A stretch of 64,000 nt of DNA, from NCBI GenBank assembly GCA_035358815.1, contig DAOPQC010000004.1:1-64000 (forward strand), written 5' to 3'. The DNA comes from Thermoanaerobaculales bacterium (lineage in GTDB: Bacteria > Acidobacteriota > Thermoanaerobaculia > Thermoanaerobaculales > Sulfomarinibacteraceae). Numbering within the stretch: position 1 is the stretch's first letter; each line of letters starts with the position of its first letter. Position numbers and translations under genes: made by a program. This document shows, piece by piece, positions 29,766 to 40,780 of this stretch. The notes beneath the pieces were generated by a model that searched no databases, had not been told where the DNA came from, and saw only the letters and a list, made by a program, of their open reading frames with translations.

Positions 29766-30320
29766 CTAATAGACCTCAGCCTTCATCACCCAGAACGTCG
29801 TCGATTCAACATAGCCTGTTCCTGTTGCCTCTCGAGACGGTCTATACCTAAGTTCGTAGGCGAGGGACGTGGCGTACGGTGCCAGCCTTGAGCAGGCCAC
29901 CGGCGAATGGAGGACGTGTACATCACTGACTGTACCCGACGGTGATACGTGGAGCATCAACACTACGTAGACTCCGCTCAGGGGTTCATTCGTTGGACAT
30001 ACGGTCGTGACATCTATGTCCGGGCTGTACGCAACTCTCGGCGCTCGAAGAAGTGTGTCCGACGGCTGTAGATCCCACTCCTCCAACACGATAGTGCAGA
30101 GTCCAATGAGAGCTTCGTTACTTGTCATGCCACACAAGTTGCCAATTGATGCCTTGGATTCGTCGCTGTGCTCCAGTGATAGCGAAAGCAATTTGCGCCA
30201 GATTCTCTCAGGTTCCTCACAATCTGGGCTGCACCATTGGTCCGCTATGCAAACCCCGGCGAGAGATAAGCCCACCACGACAGCCATAATCCGAGACGGT
30301 AGTAGCGTGTGGTCGTACAT
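29766..30320 (-). CDS. Probable immunity protein of the RHS toxin, periplasmic
   Basis: 184 residues. The ATG at 30320 lies 7 bases after the rhs stop with GAGG in between, the usual arrangement of toxin and immunity. A signal peptide is visible (MAVVVGLSLAGVCIA after a polar start), so it should act in the periplasm. Cysteines (CSPDC, CGM, CTI) suggest disulfides. The last 75 residues (VYVVLMLHVSPSGTVSDVHV, then YELRYRPSREATG) look like the TonB C-terminal fold. Base composition is close to 50% GC, unlike the flanks. No known immunity family is recognised. Confidence 0.6.
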   Translation of the reverse strand: MYDHTLLPSRIMAVVVGLSLAGVCIADQWCSPDCEEPERIWRKLLSLSLEHSDESKASIGNLCGMTSNEALIGLCTIVLEEWDLQPSDTLLRAPRVAYSPDIDVTTVCPTNEPLSGVYVVLMLHVSPSGTVSDVHVLHSPVACSRLAPYATSLAYELRYRPSREATGTGYVESTTFWVMKAEVY

Positions 30321-30327
30321 AGATGCC

Positions 30328-33300
30328 TCAGAGGAACGACAGCAGGCAATCGAGCTGCTGGTCATAGGCCGGCTCTTCATAGTAGATGTTGAAGGCGGCA
30401 TCCCATCCCCACTCGGGGTGTAGTGGGTTCCATGGCCAGCGCCTTGTCTCCAGAAAGTGCACCAGCTCGTGAATGCAGCTGCAGTACCCCACACAAGGGT
30501 CAATACCATCGGGAATGTACGGATTGAAGTGACGTGGGGTGCGCGGACTCGGGCACAGAAACTCTGGATTGTCGGAGCATGGATTGAGTGGGATGACGTG
30601 AGATCCGCCAATGATGCCAGTTGGCTCCTCACCTCGAGCCATGCGTCCTATATTGCGATTCACGGAATCGGCGGCTGCGTGGACGGCCTTTTGACTACAG
30701 CATTCCGGGTCGTCTGGCTTGAAGGCGTCACAGTTGGGTGTCTTAACACTTAGACCCACCGGGTCGAAGGAGGAAAGAGGACTGTTGTAGGCGTATCTGA
30801 ACAGGTTCATGCCACCCGCAAGCCCGATCAGATCACTTTGGGTGTAACGACCCCAGGTCGGGTTGTACCAGCGGTGGGTGTTGTAGTAGAGGGTGGTGAA
30901 GGCCGGCTCGGTCGTGCTGAGGACCGGATCCACCCGCCACTGCCCGGGGTAGCGGATGAGGGGGTCGTGACCCGGTCCCACTTGCTGCTCCGCATACACA
31001 TCCCCGAACGGCTCCGGGTCCGGCTGCCACTGGATCGTACCGGTGTACGAGATCGTCGCCATCGGGTAGCCGATGTGGTCGGTCACCATGTGCTCGATGT
31101 TGCCGGCGTTGTCGAAGCGCGCCAGCAGCCGGTCGCCGAGATAGGCGTACGACCACTGCGGCGGCACCGGCTTGGGGGTTATCGGCTTGTCGAGGTACGG
31201 CCTGCCGTCCGGCAGCAGGTAGTGCCTCACGGTGCGCAGGAGGCCCCCGACCGGCCGCTTCGATCTGACCCGCCGGCCGTACGCGTCGTAGCTGTACTGC
31301 AGGCCCGAGTTGTGGGAGACGAGCTGGTTGCGGGGGCTGAAGGCGTAGGCCTGCGGCACGCCCCTGGTCTCAGCGATCAGGTTGCCGACCGCGTCGTGGG
31401 TGGTGAGGTAGGACTCCGGCCTGCCTCCCCAGGGCACCTCATCGACGCTCGCGAGCAGCCCGCTCGCAGCGTTGTAGTGGTAGTCCTCGTAGCTGCGCTG
31501 CCCAACCGGGCCGTACTCCCGGCGCGTCCGGTTGCCCACCAGGTCGTACTCGTACTCGATCACTCCCAGGGCCCCTGGCGTGACGGCGCTGACCAGCCGC
31601 CCCATGTCGTCGTACCCGAAGGTCCTGGTGCGCGCCGGCATCACAACGTCGGTCACGGAGAGTAGATTGCCGGCGCCGTCGTAGCCATCGTAGGCCTCGG
31701 GCACCCCATACCTGCGCTCGAGGAGCGTGACCGCACCGGTGCCGTACCGCTTGAACGCCTGCGAGATCAGCCGGTACTGCAAGTCGTACTGGAGCTCCTC
31801 TCCAAGAGAGTACTGCAACCCCTGCATCCGCTGGACGATCGTCGGCGGCCCGAACGGAAGGTAGCTCACATTGTCCGCCACCTTCTTCGACGCGCTGCAA
31901 CCGGAAGGCCGTACCGTGATCCGGTTCGGACGGCCGGCCCAGTCCACTAGATGCTCCACCTTCTCGCACGCGCCACGCGCGCGAGACAGCAGATTCCCGT
32001 CCGGGTCATAGGAGAAGCTCACCGTCTCCGTATCGTCCTGCGTCTGGACAGAGCGCAGGGTGAGGCCACGACGGTCGAAGACCTGCGTCTGAATGACCGT
32101 GTTGGCACCCGGGTACGAGGCCGACGCCGAGGTCGGGTACCCCTTCTGATAGCCAAACGCGGTTTCCTCGTGGGTCCCACCCTCGATGTCGAACTCGGCG
32201 AGTGTCAGCCGCCCCGACGCATCGTAGCTCCGCTGCTCCTCCATCCCGCGGGCATCCTCGCCCGTCGCAAGGCGCCCCGCCAGGTCGTAGCTGAGCATGG
32301 TGGTCCCTGTTGCCGGTGAGTCGATCAGGTAGGTCTGGCCGAAGTCGTCGATCGAGTACTCGGTCCGCAGATCGTTCGCGTCAATGACAGCCTGGAGGTT
32401 GCCGTTGGCGTCGTACTCGTAGCGGGTCTCCGCCCAGGTCGACGCATCCACCATCGACAGCACGGTCGTCAGCCTGCCCCGCACGTCGTACTCGTACTCG
32501 ACGTTCGGGCTCTCGCTGTCGTGGTTGCCGTCCTTGAAGGTCAGCACGTTGCCGGCCGCGTCGTAGGAGTACTCGTCGAAGGGAGGGGAGGGGTCACCCA
32601 GGTAGCGCGGATAGGCCGTTCGGTAGAGCCGGCCGAAGCCGTCGTGCTCGTAGTCAGTCTTCCTTCGGGTCAACTCGGTGTTACCAGCCACCTGCTTCAG
32701 CAGCTCCGACTCTACCTGCCCCCACTGGTCGGGATCATAGCTGCGGACGATCAGCTCCTTGATGTCCATGATCGACGGCCCGCGCCCGATCCAGGTGAGC
32801 CTCCCCCAATCATCGTAGCTGTGCGACGTCACGGACAGCCCAGAAGGTCGGGTCACCGTGGACAGCGGCCCCGTCGTCGACTCGTACTCATACGTCATGA
32901 CCAACGGCTCGGAGCACAGGGAGTCCAGATTGAATCCGAAGTCCGAGTTGCAGTTCGGAAGCACGGTCTCGGTGAGCACTCGGCCCAGCACGTCGTAGCT
33001 GTACTCGGTCTTCACGCCACGAGGGTCGATCGCCCTGACTACGCGCCCAGAGGCGTCGTAGGCATCGAAGAAGCTGACTTCGCCGGTGGGTGATTTCTCG
33101 GCCGCGAGCCGGCCGCGCAACACAGGCGGCACACTTCCGTCGATCGGGTAGTAGACGTACTGGGTGATGTCGAGCTCGGGCTCTTGCAGGGGCCCGTCGG
33201 TTTGCATCGGGAGGTCGAGGGGCTGCGGATGGCTCAACCACGCTTCCACGAATGCCAGGTCGAAGACGTCCACGGCCGCCGCTTCGGCCACCGGACTGAA

Positions 33301-35589
33301 CACCGCGTTCTGCCCAGAGTAGAGTGTTACGGTCGAAGGCCGATCCTCGTGCAACGGATTCTGGGTCACATCGACGGTCCAGCCCGAGACCGTCGTGGAG
33401 ATCGCTACGCCCGTCTCCGCGTCGTAGACATACGAGATGCACGCGGTCTCACCCTCCTCGACGACGCTCGATCGGCAAACCGATGTCGGCCGGTACTTCC
33501 ACGTGTTGTCACAGTAGGCGTACGAGGTGGACGTGGCGCCATCGGAGACCAGCACGGCATCCATGAGGGCATCCACCGTCGTGGCGTAGCAGTAGCTCTG
33601 CACGTTGGGGTCACAATCGCTGGGGTCCAGGGTGTTCCCGGTCGTCACCTGAGAAACCCGACCCATGTAGTCGTAGGTCCACTCGGTAACGGCCCCGAGC
33701 GAGTCCTGCTTGCGAACCAGCCTCCCATCCGGCCCGTATGCCAGGGCGGCAAACTCGCCATCGCCGCAGCCCGAGCAGTCTCCGCGAACCATGGTGACCT
33801 TGTCGGGACCCCCGTGGACCGGCCGGATGTAGTACTCGGTCGAAACGCCGCTGTCGTTAGTCACCTGAACGATGTACTCGCCGGTCTCCTCGTCGACTTC
33901 GACGGGGTACTGAATGTCGACGATCTTGGTGGTCCGGTCGGTCGAGGACTCCACACATCCAGCGAAGTCGCCGGAGGCGATGTACGTCGCCTGAACGATG
34001 AGGCGCCCTACGCCGTCTTCTACAGCTGTCAGACGATCGCCCGCGTCGTACTCGTAGCTGCGCCAGACAGCTCCTCCGACACGGACCTCGTCCAGCACGT
34101 CGCCAGTGGCTCCAGCTGTGTACTGGTAGGTCCACGTCACGTCGCCTGCGGCGATCGAGCCGATCCTGCCAGTCGGGCCTTCATCGATGTCCCACGACCA
34201 ATTGCCATCCGCGTCGGACACCGACGCCGGGAAACCATCGAGGCCGTACTCTATCTCCACGGTCTTACCCGTCTGGGCGTAAGTGATCGAGACGAGGTGG
34301 CCATTCAGGGACGAGTCGAACACTCGGAGGAAGTCGCCATCGGCCTCCGTGTACGTGTACAGATTGCCGTCCCGCGTCAGTGTGCCAATGGGCCCATTCG
34401 ACGGCCAGACCTGGAGGAAACCGCCACTCCCGGCCTGCAGCTCGCGGAAGTAGATGGACCGGGTGTCTTCGGTGAGGATACGGTAGTACTTCGGGCTTGG
34501 CATGCCCGGGAAGACCTCTGCGATGCCCGAGTCGAACACCGAGAACCAACCGCGACCAAAGACACCGAGTTCGTCATTCTTGCTGTCCGCCGTTCGTTCC
34601 GTCAGAGACGGAGAAGACGATGGCAGCCCGTCTGCGTCGGTGTACCTGAAGTTCCCAGATGGCAGGTAGAGCCCCGGCTCAGCAACCGGGCCAGAGTTCG
34701 AAGCGTGAGTGTTCGGTTCCTCGCAGGTGTCGTCGTAAACCGGGAAGCAGAACGGATCGCCGTCCTCGCACTCGGACGCGCAAGCGGCTAGCGGCACGAT
34801 CTCCAAACTGTGCTCGTCGACGAGGTCGCCGCCGCAGGAAATCGCTTCAACCTCCAGGGCGAAGTCTCCGGGAGGCGGTTGGGGTTGGGTCAAGCGGCCC
34901 ACGCAACTGCCGGGGTCCGGCATCAACATCCCCTGGCAGTCGCCTTCGTGCTCCGAGGGAACCACGACGGTCCCGCTGGGCAGGTACCTGAAGTCGAGAT
35001 CACGATAACCGTCGCCGGTCTGATACCAGTCATAGGAGGCGTGAACCAAGCAGTACGCTGATGGTTTGTCCACCCAGACATCAGAGAGCCGAGGTGTTTT
35101 GTCAATTTGGATCTCCCCGATCTTCGTGGGACCGCATTCGAATGAACCGCAATAAGGGTTCGTGCAGCCGCACGTGACCCTGTGGGTGACGTCGTAAGTA
35201 CCTTTGGGCTCGTTCAGGCAACTGAGATCACGGGAGTAAGCACAGTAGCTCAAGAGCCAGAAGCTACACGTATGAGGGCCTATGCCATTCGTAACATAGA
35301 GGCTGCTCGCCTCTCCACCCACCCAGATCTCGCCGAAGCCGTGCGTCGAGGGATGATTGCATCCGCAGTCAACGCACTCGGAAGGGGGCCCCTGCTCACA
35401 GCAGCACTTGTTACAGATGTTGGACGTTACCCAATACGCCGTCTCGTACTCGAACTGAAAATCAGCGGTGAAATCGCAGGACCAGTGTTGGCCGAAGGCC
35501 AATGGAGCGAACAGGACGAGTGCGGCAGGGAGCACAATGTGGAGGTAACGTACACACCCGCGATTGCAGGCGCTGTCACTTGATGACAC
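30328..35589 (-). CDS. Secreted RHS/YD-repeat protein with C-terminal HExxH metallopeptidase-like tip
   Basis: 1753 residues from the GTG at 35589, chosen for the AGGAGG site just upstream and the signal peptide that follows (VRYLHIVLPAALVLFAPLAF). After it comes a Cys-rich domain (CNKCCCEQ and so on, to about residue 230), an RHS N-terminal domain (PVAEPGLYLPSGNFRY, FGRGWFS), then more than 20 YD repeats of the type YEYDANGNL, and the RHS-associated core near 1585-1600 (YNPTWGRYTQSDLIGLAGGMNLFRYAYNSP, given here in part: RYTQSDLIGLAGG). The final 150 residues differ: CSCIHELVHFLE has HExxH at 1707-1711 and EEPAYDQQ near 1738 may give the third zinc ligand. RHS proteins encapsulate such tips as toxins. 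No T6SS gene is near, and a Sec signal suggests surface delivery. Confidence 0.88.
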   Translation of the reverse strand: MSSSDSACNRGCVRYLHIVLPAALVLFAPLAFGQHWSCDFTADFQFEYETAYWVTSNICNKCCCEQGPPSECVDCGCNHPSTHGFGEIWVGGEASSLYVTNGIGPHTCSFWLLSYCAYSRDLSCLNEPKGTYDVTHRVTCGCTNPYCGSFECGPTKIGEIQIDKTPRLSDVWVDKPSAYCLVHASYDWYQTGDGYRDLDFRYLPSGTVVVPSEHEGDCQGMLMPDPGSCVGRLTQPQPPPGDFALEVEAISCGGDLVDEHSLEIVPLAACASECEDGDPFCFPVYDDTCEEPNTHASNSGPVAEPGLYLPSGNFRYTDADGLPSSSPSLTERTADSKNDELGVFGRGWFSVFDSGIAEVFPGMPSPKYYRILTEDTRSIYFRELQAGSGGFLQVWPSNGPIGTLTRDGNLYTYTEADGDFLRVFDSSLNGHLVSITYAQTGKTVEIEYGLDGFPASVSDADGNWSWDIDEGPTGRIGSIAAGDVTWTYQYTAGATGDVLDEVRVGGAVWRSYEYDAGDRLTAVEDGVGRLIVQATYIASGDFAGCVESSTDRTTKIVDIQYPVEVDEETGEYIVQVTNDSGVSTEYYIRPVHGGPDKVTMVRGDCSGCGDGEFAALAYGPDGRLVRKQDSLGAVTEWTYDYMGRVSQVTTGNTLDPSDCDPNVQSYCYATTVDALMDAVLVSDGATSTSYAYCDNTWKYRPTSVCRSSVVEEGETACISYVYDAETGVAISTTVSGWTVDVTQNPLHEDRPSTVTLYSGQNAVFSPVAEAAAVDVFDLAFVEAWLSHPQPLDLPMQTDGPLQEPELDITQYVYYPIDGSVPPVLRGRLAAEKSPTGEVSFFDAYDASGRVVRAIDPRGVKTEYSYDVLGRVLTETVLPNCNSDFGFNLDSLCSEPLVMTYEYESTTGPLSTVTRPSGLSVTSHSYDDWGRLTWIGRGPSIMDIKELIVRSYDPDQWGQVESELLKQVAGNTELTRRKTDYEHDGFGRLYRTAYPRYLGDPSPPFDEYSYDAAGNVLTFKDGNHDSESPNVEYEYDVRGRLTTVLSMVDASTWAETRYEYDANGNLQAVIDANDLRTEYSIDDFGQTYLIDSPATGTTMLSYDLAGRLATGEDARGMEEQRSYDASGRLTLAEFDIEGGTHEETAFGYQKGYPTSASASYPGANTVIQTQVFDRRGLTLRSVQTQDDTETVSFSYDPDGNLLSRARGACEKVEHLVDWAGRPNRITVRPSGCSASKKVADNVSYLPFGPPTIVQRMQGLQYSLGEELQYDLQYRLISQAFKRYGTGAVTLLERRYGVPEAYDGYDGAGNLLSVTDVVMPARTRTFGYDDMGRLVSAVTPGALGVIEYEYDLVGNRTRREYGPVGQRSYEDYHYNAASGLLASVDEVPWGGRPESYLTTHDAVGNLIAETRGVPQAYAFSPRNQLVSHNSGLQYSYDAYGRRVRSKRPVGGLLRTVRHYLLPDGRPYLDKPITPKPVPPQWSYAYLGDRLLARFDNAGNIEHMVTDHIGYPMATISYTGTIQWQPDPEPFGDVYAEQQVGPGHDPLIRYPGQWRVDPVLSTTEPAFTTLYYNTHRWYNPTWGRYTQSDLIGLAGGMNLFRYAYNSPLSSFDPVGLSVKTPNCDAFKPDDPECCSQKAVHAAADSVNRNIGRMARGEEPTGIIGGSHVIPLNPCSDNPEFLCPSPRTPRHFNPYIPDGIDPCVGYCSCIHELVHFLETRRWPWNPLHPEWGWDAAFNIYYEEPAYDQQLDCLLSFL

Positions 35590-36112
35590 CTCGTCCTCCT
35601 TGGGTGAGTGGTTCCAGCATTCGACCATTCGCACCGTGACAGAGGAACGACCGACTGTGGAAGTCAGTTGGCGGGCCATGAGCGCGTGCGTGCGACGTGA
35701 GCACATGGGAGAGAAGACCCCTTTCACGAGAATCAGCCCATCCAGCTGGAGTTTGGGATTCCGGACGCCGGTCTTGTTCTGTGCTCTGAGGGTCAATATT
35801 GGTCCGGCGAGAGCTTCTGTCAAGGCTCGGACGTTCCGAATCGTGACGACCGCCCACCCGGTCATCCACCCGCGCGACAGGCACACCCCGGGCCGGGTCA
35901 CCCCTCCCTGCTCGGGTGCGTTCTTCAATCTCAGATTTCCTCGCAGTCGGAAGTCGCGCTCGCGGTCTCTTCCAGCCTGTTGGGACGCTCGCCGCGGAGA
36001 AGGGCGCGGTGGGGGATCCGCCTCCGTCCCCCGGACCACGCCCTGAAACGAGCCGGTGGGGAACCAATCCCTCTTCCCGACCCCCTCACCCCTGGTCGGT
36101 CCGGGGGGTCGG
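35590..36112. other. Divergent intergenic region without recognisable gene
   Basis: Between rhs and the 157-residue gene no credible reading frame is found. A palindrome GGTCAATATTGGTCC-like segment (about 35791-35804, centred on CAATATTG) is A+T-rich and could be an operator or promoter. The right end (about 36080-36110) repeats the CACCCCTGGTCGG...GGGGGG motif seen before the M1 gene. Confidence 0.4.
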
Positions 36113-36124
36113 TAGAATGCCGGT

Positions 36125-36594
36125 GTGAGCGGTCCCGCACCAACTGCCGACCGGCCGGTCAACAGGCCCACGGTCGACCCCGGTGCGCTGCCACCGCTGC
36201 CCTTGCGGTCGCGGGCCGAGCGGGTGTCGGGGGCCAACGTCGGCCGCTGGGCGAGCTTCGGCTGCGTCGCGCTGATGCTGGTGTTCGTGGTCCTGCTCCT
36301 GGTCGGGGTCAACCTCACCAAGCGGACGCTATGGTCGAGCTTCGCGAGGGCGCAGCAGCGGTTGGTCGAGGAGCTGCCCCGGGACCTGCCCTCCGGCGAG
36401 CGGCTGCGCACCGAGCGCAACCTGCAGCTCCTGCGGGCGCGGATCGAGGCGGCGCCCGATCCGCTGCCGCTGATCGGCGGCTTCCTCGGCCGGGTTTCTG
36501 AAGCCCTTGACGACGGCCGGCTCACGGCCGGCGAGGTCGCCGACATCAATCGCGTGATGGAGCAGACCATTGACGGCACCGGAGACGACCTCGG

Positions 36595-36598
<4 letters not shown>
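36125..36598 (+). CDS. Single-span membrane protein overlapping uvrB
   Basis: 157 residues. One clear membrane helix (about 43-64: FGCVALMLVFVVLLLVGVNL) follows a proline-rich cytoplasmic tail; the rest is polar and helical, outside the membrane if N-in. GTG start at 36125 with TAGAAT exactly 6 bases before it and no Shine-Dalgarno. The stop overlaps the uvrB GTG (GTGA). No family is recognised. Confidence 0.65.
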
Positions 36599-38604
<2,006 letters not shown>

Positions 38605-38605
38605 C

Positions 38606-38666
38606 GGCGATGCGCTGGCGCGGGGCGGGCCGCGCCAGCGGGGTCGCCCCGCGCCAGCGCATCGCC
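38606..38666. repeat. 22-bp perfect inverted repeat right after uvrB
   Basis: The 22 bases 38606-38627 are exactly complementary to 38645-38666, with 17 bases between. It begins 2 bases after the uvrB stop and contains two more copies of GCGCCAGCG in the arms and loop. A strong RNA hairpin is expected; with no T-run it may stop transcription weakly, protect the mRNA 3' end or be a REP-like unit. Confidence 0.65.
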
Positions 38667-38779
38667 ATTGAAGAATGCATCTCGAGGCGGCCATTCCAAC
38701 CGGCGGTGCCACCGTCCAGGGCTGCCGTTGTGGCGGCGAATGAGTCCACGCTGCCGCACGGTGCGGTATAAAGCACATC

Positions 38780-40219
38780 GTGGACGACCAACGGTGGCGG
38801 TCGCCGGGCTCGGTCAGGACGGTGTGGTGGGTGCTGTTCGTTCTCGGGCTGGTGCTGTCGCTCGCCATGGTCGCGAGGGCCCGCTTCGACGGCGACCAGT
38901 TCAACATGCTGGCCCGCGGCTGGACCCTGGCGTTCGCCGGCGAGTGGCTGCAGTACGGGATGCCGACCTCGGCCGGGGGGATGTCGCCGGGCGGGCTGCA
39001 GTCGCTGATGGCCGGCCTCCCGCTCATGGTCTGGGCCGACGGCCGCGCGGCGACGCTGGTGGTGTGGTTGCTGGGGGTGGCCGGCTACCTGCTGCTCGAC
39101 CGCGCCTTCGGCCCCGCCCTCGGCCCGCGGGGGCGGCTGCTGCTCGCCCTCGTCTACTGGCTCAACCCGTGGCGCCTGCACTACACCAGCATTCTGTGGA
39201 ACTCGAGCTACATGTTCTTCTTCGGCGCGGTGCACGCGGCGTGCGCGGTCCGGATGCGGCGCGGCCGGCGCATCTGGCCGTCGCTGCTCATGGTGCTGTG
39301 CGTCGGCCTCGGCCTCGAGCTCCACACCGCGGCGCTCGCGCTCGCGTTCGCGTCGGTGCTGCTGTGGTGGCGGGGTGTCATCAAGGTCGACTGGTGGGGG
39401 GTCGCGGCCGGCAGCCTGCTGGTCGTCGCCTCGATCCTGCCCTGGGTCGCGGCGGTCGCGGCGCGGCCCGAGCTGCTCCCCGGTGGGCCCGGCTTCCCGC
39501 TGCGCAACCTGGCGCTGGTGCTGCCGTTGCTGCGCGGCCTCGTCTACCTGCTGCGCTACGCCTCGCTGGCCCTGCCGGGCCGGGTCCTGGAGCTCGACCT
39601 GGCGCCGGACTCCAGTGCCGACGATGCGGCTTCCTCGGTGCTGCGTGCAGCGCTGGTGGTGCTTGGCTGGGCCACGGTGCTGCTGCCGCTGCTGGCGTAC
39701 CGCCGCTTCCTCCGCGCGCCGCGGGCGCTCGTGCGGCGCCAGCCCCCGGACATCGGTCGGCGACAGTGGCTGCGCCGGTACGCCTTCTGGACCCTCGCCG
39801 GTGCGGTCGTCGCGTTCGCCATCTCGCCGACCACGGTGATGTTCTGGCAGGGCTTTCCGGTCGTCCACGTCGCGGTGCTGCCGGTGGTGCTCCTCGTTGA
39901 AGGGCTGCTGCGATCCGGGCGATTGGTCGTCGGTCGAGCGGTGGCGGTCGCCGCGATCGCGGCCGTGCTCGCGGTCAACGGCCTGATCGCCTGGGCGAGC
40001 CCGATGTTCCGCGCCCCGGGCCCGCTGCGCGAGGACGCCACCGGGACCGAGGCGAGCTTCGTGCGCCTCCTCGCGGCCGACCACCCGATGTTCCACGACC
40101 TCGGCCTCGTCGAGCGCTGCGGCCTGGTGGTCGTTGACGAGGGCGGCTGGATGCCGGACCTGTGGCGGGCGCGGCCGACGGTCGACGGCGTAACGCGGGG
40201 CGGGCCAGGCGCGTCGTAG
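38780..40219 (+). CDS. Multi-pass membrane protein, GT-C glycosyltransferase-like
   Basis: 479 residues. About ten hydrophobic helices are evident, starting with VWWVLFVLGLVLSLAMVARA. After the first helix, RFDGDQFNMLARGW has the acidic loop typical of PMT/ArnT-like (GT39, GT83) enzymes, and the layout of the central helices fits that fold. A soluble C-terminal part of about 60 residues follows. A lipid-linked sugar donor would be used, but this is an inference. GTG start with TATAAA 7 bases upstream. Confidence 0.6.
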   Translation: MDDQRWRSPGSVRTVWWVLFVLGLVLSLAMVARARFDGDQFNMLARGWTLAFAGEWLQYGMPTSAGGMSPGGLQSLMAGLPLMVWADGRAATLVVWLLGVAGYLLLDRAFGPALGPRGRLLLALVYWLNPWRLHYTSILWNSSYMFFFGAVHAACAVRMRRGRRIWPSLLMVLCVGLGLELHTAALALAFASVLLWWRGVIKVDWWGVAAGSLLVVASILPWVAAVAARPELLPGGPGFPLRNLALVLPLLRGLVYLLRYASLALPGRVLELDLAPDSSADDAASSVLRAALVVLGWATVLLPLLAYRRFLRAPRALVRRQPPDIGRRQWLRRYAFWTLAGAVVAFAISPTTVMFWQGFPVVHVAVLPVVLLVEGLLRSGRLVVGRAVAVAAIAAVLAVNGLIAWASPMFRAPGPLREDATGTEASFVRLLAADHPMFHDLGLVERCGLVVVDEGGWMPDLWRARPTVDGVTRGGPGAS

Positions 40220-40324
40220 CCGGTGCCCATGCCCGTCTTCGCGTCCGCGCCCGCTTCCGCGTCCGCGCCCGACTCCCTGCCCGGGAGGCGAGGCGAGCAC
40301 GAGGAGTGCGCGTCCCGCGGGCGT

Positions 40325-40396
40325 GCCATCTTTGGCGATTTCGGGCCTCGAGCACCTTTCCAGAACGAAGGTCCCCCCGAAATCGCCAAAGGTGGC
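40325..40396. repeat. Long hairpin (21 bp with one mismatch) in noncoding DNA
   Basis: TTTGGCGATTTCGGG (40331-40345) is exactly complementary to 40376-40390, and the pairing continues outward through GCCATC/GGTGGC with one mismatch. Within the 30-base spacer ACCTT and AAGGT pair again. No T-run follows. It is part of the 560-base gap after the GT-C gene. Confidence 0.6.
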
Positions 40397-40455
40397 TCCC
40401 TCGGGGAGCGCCTCCGAAGAATCGGCGCGAAGTGCACTTGGGGACGGAGCGAACG

Positions 40456-40730
40456 AGCGTGCACGGGAACCCGGCTTCGCCCCTGGCTTCACCGTGGCAA
40501 GCGGGAACGGGAACGGGAACGGATCTTGAATCGGGCGCGGAAGCGGGCGGGGGACCTATCACCTATCACGCATCACCTATCACCAGCATGGAAGCGGGCG
40601 CGGGCGTGGGGGGGTCATCGGGAACGGGAACGGGAACCCGGCTTCGCCCCTGGCTTCGCCGTGGCAAGCGGGAACGGGAACGGGAACGGGAACGGGAACG
40701 GGAACGGGAACGGGAACGGGCAGGGGCGCT
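40456..40730. repeat. (GGGAAC)n array with a duplicated 45-bp unit
   Basis: A unit beginning GGGAACCCGGCTTCGCCCCT occurs at about 40463 and again at about 40635, each followed by (GGGAAC)n; the second has about nine uninterrupted hexamers up to 40720. The array runs to the end of the gap before the Omp85 gene. No gene is seen. Confidence 0.75.
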
Positions 40731-40780
40731 GTCCCCCAGATCCTGAATCCCAGATCCTATCCCTCGGGCGGGTGGGGGGA

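Noticed and set aside
28940..35589. Type VI secretion RHS effector
   Set aside because: There is a Sec signal peptide and no VgrG, PAAR or Hcp gene in view.
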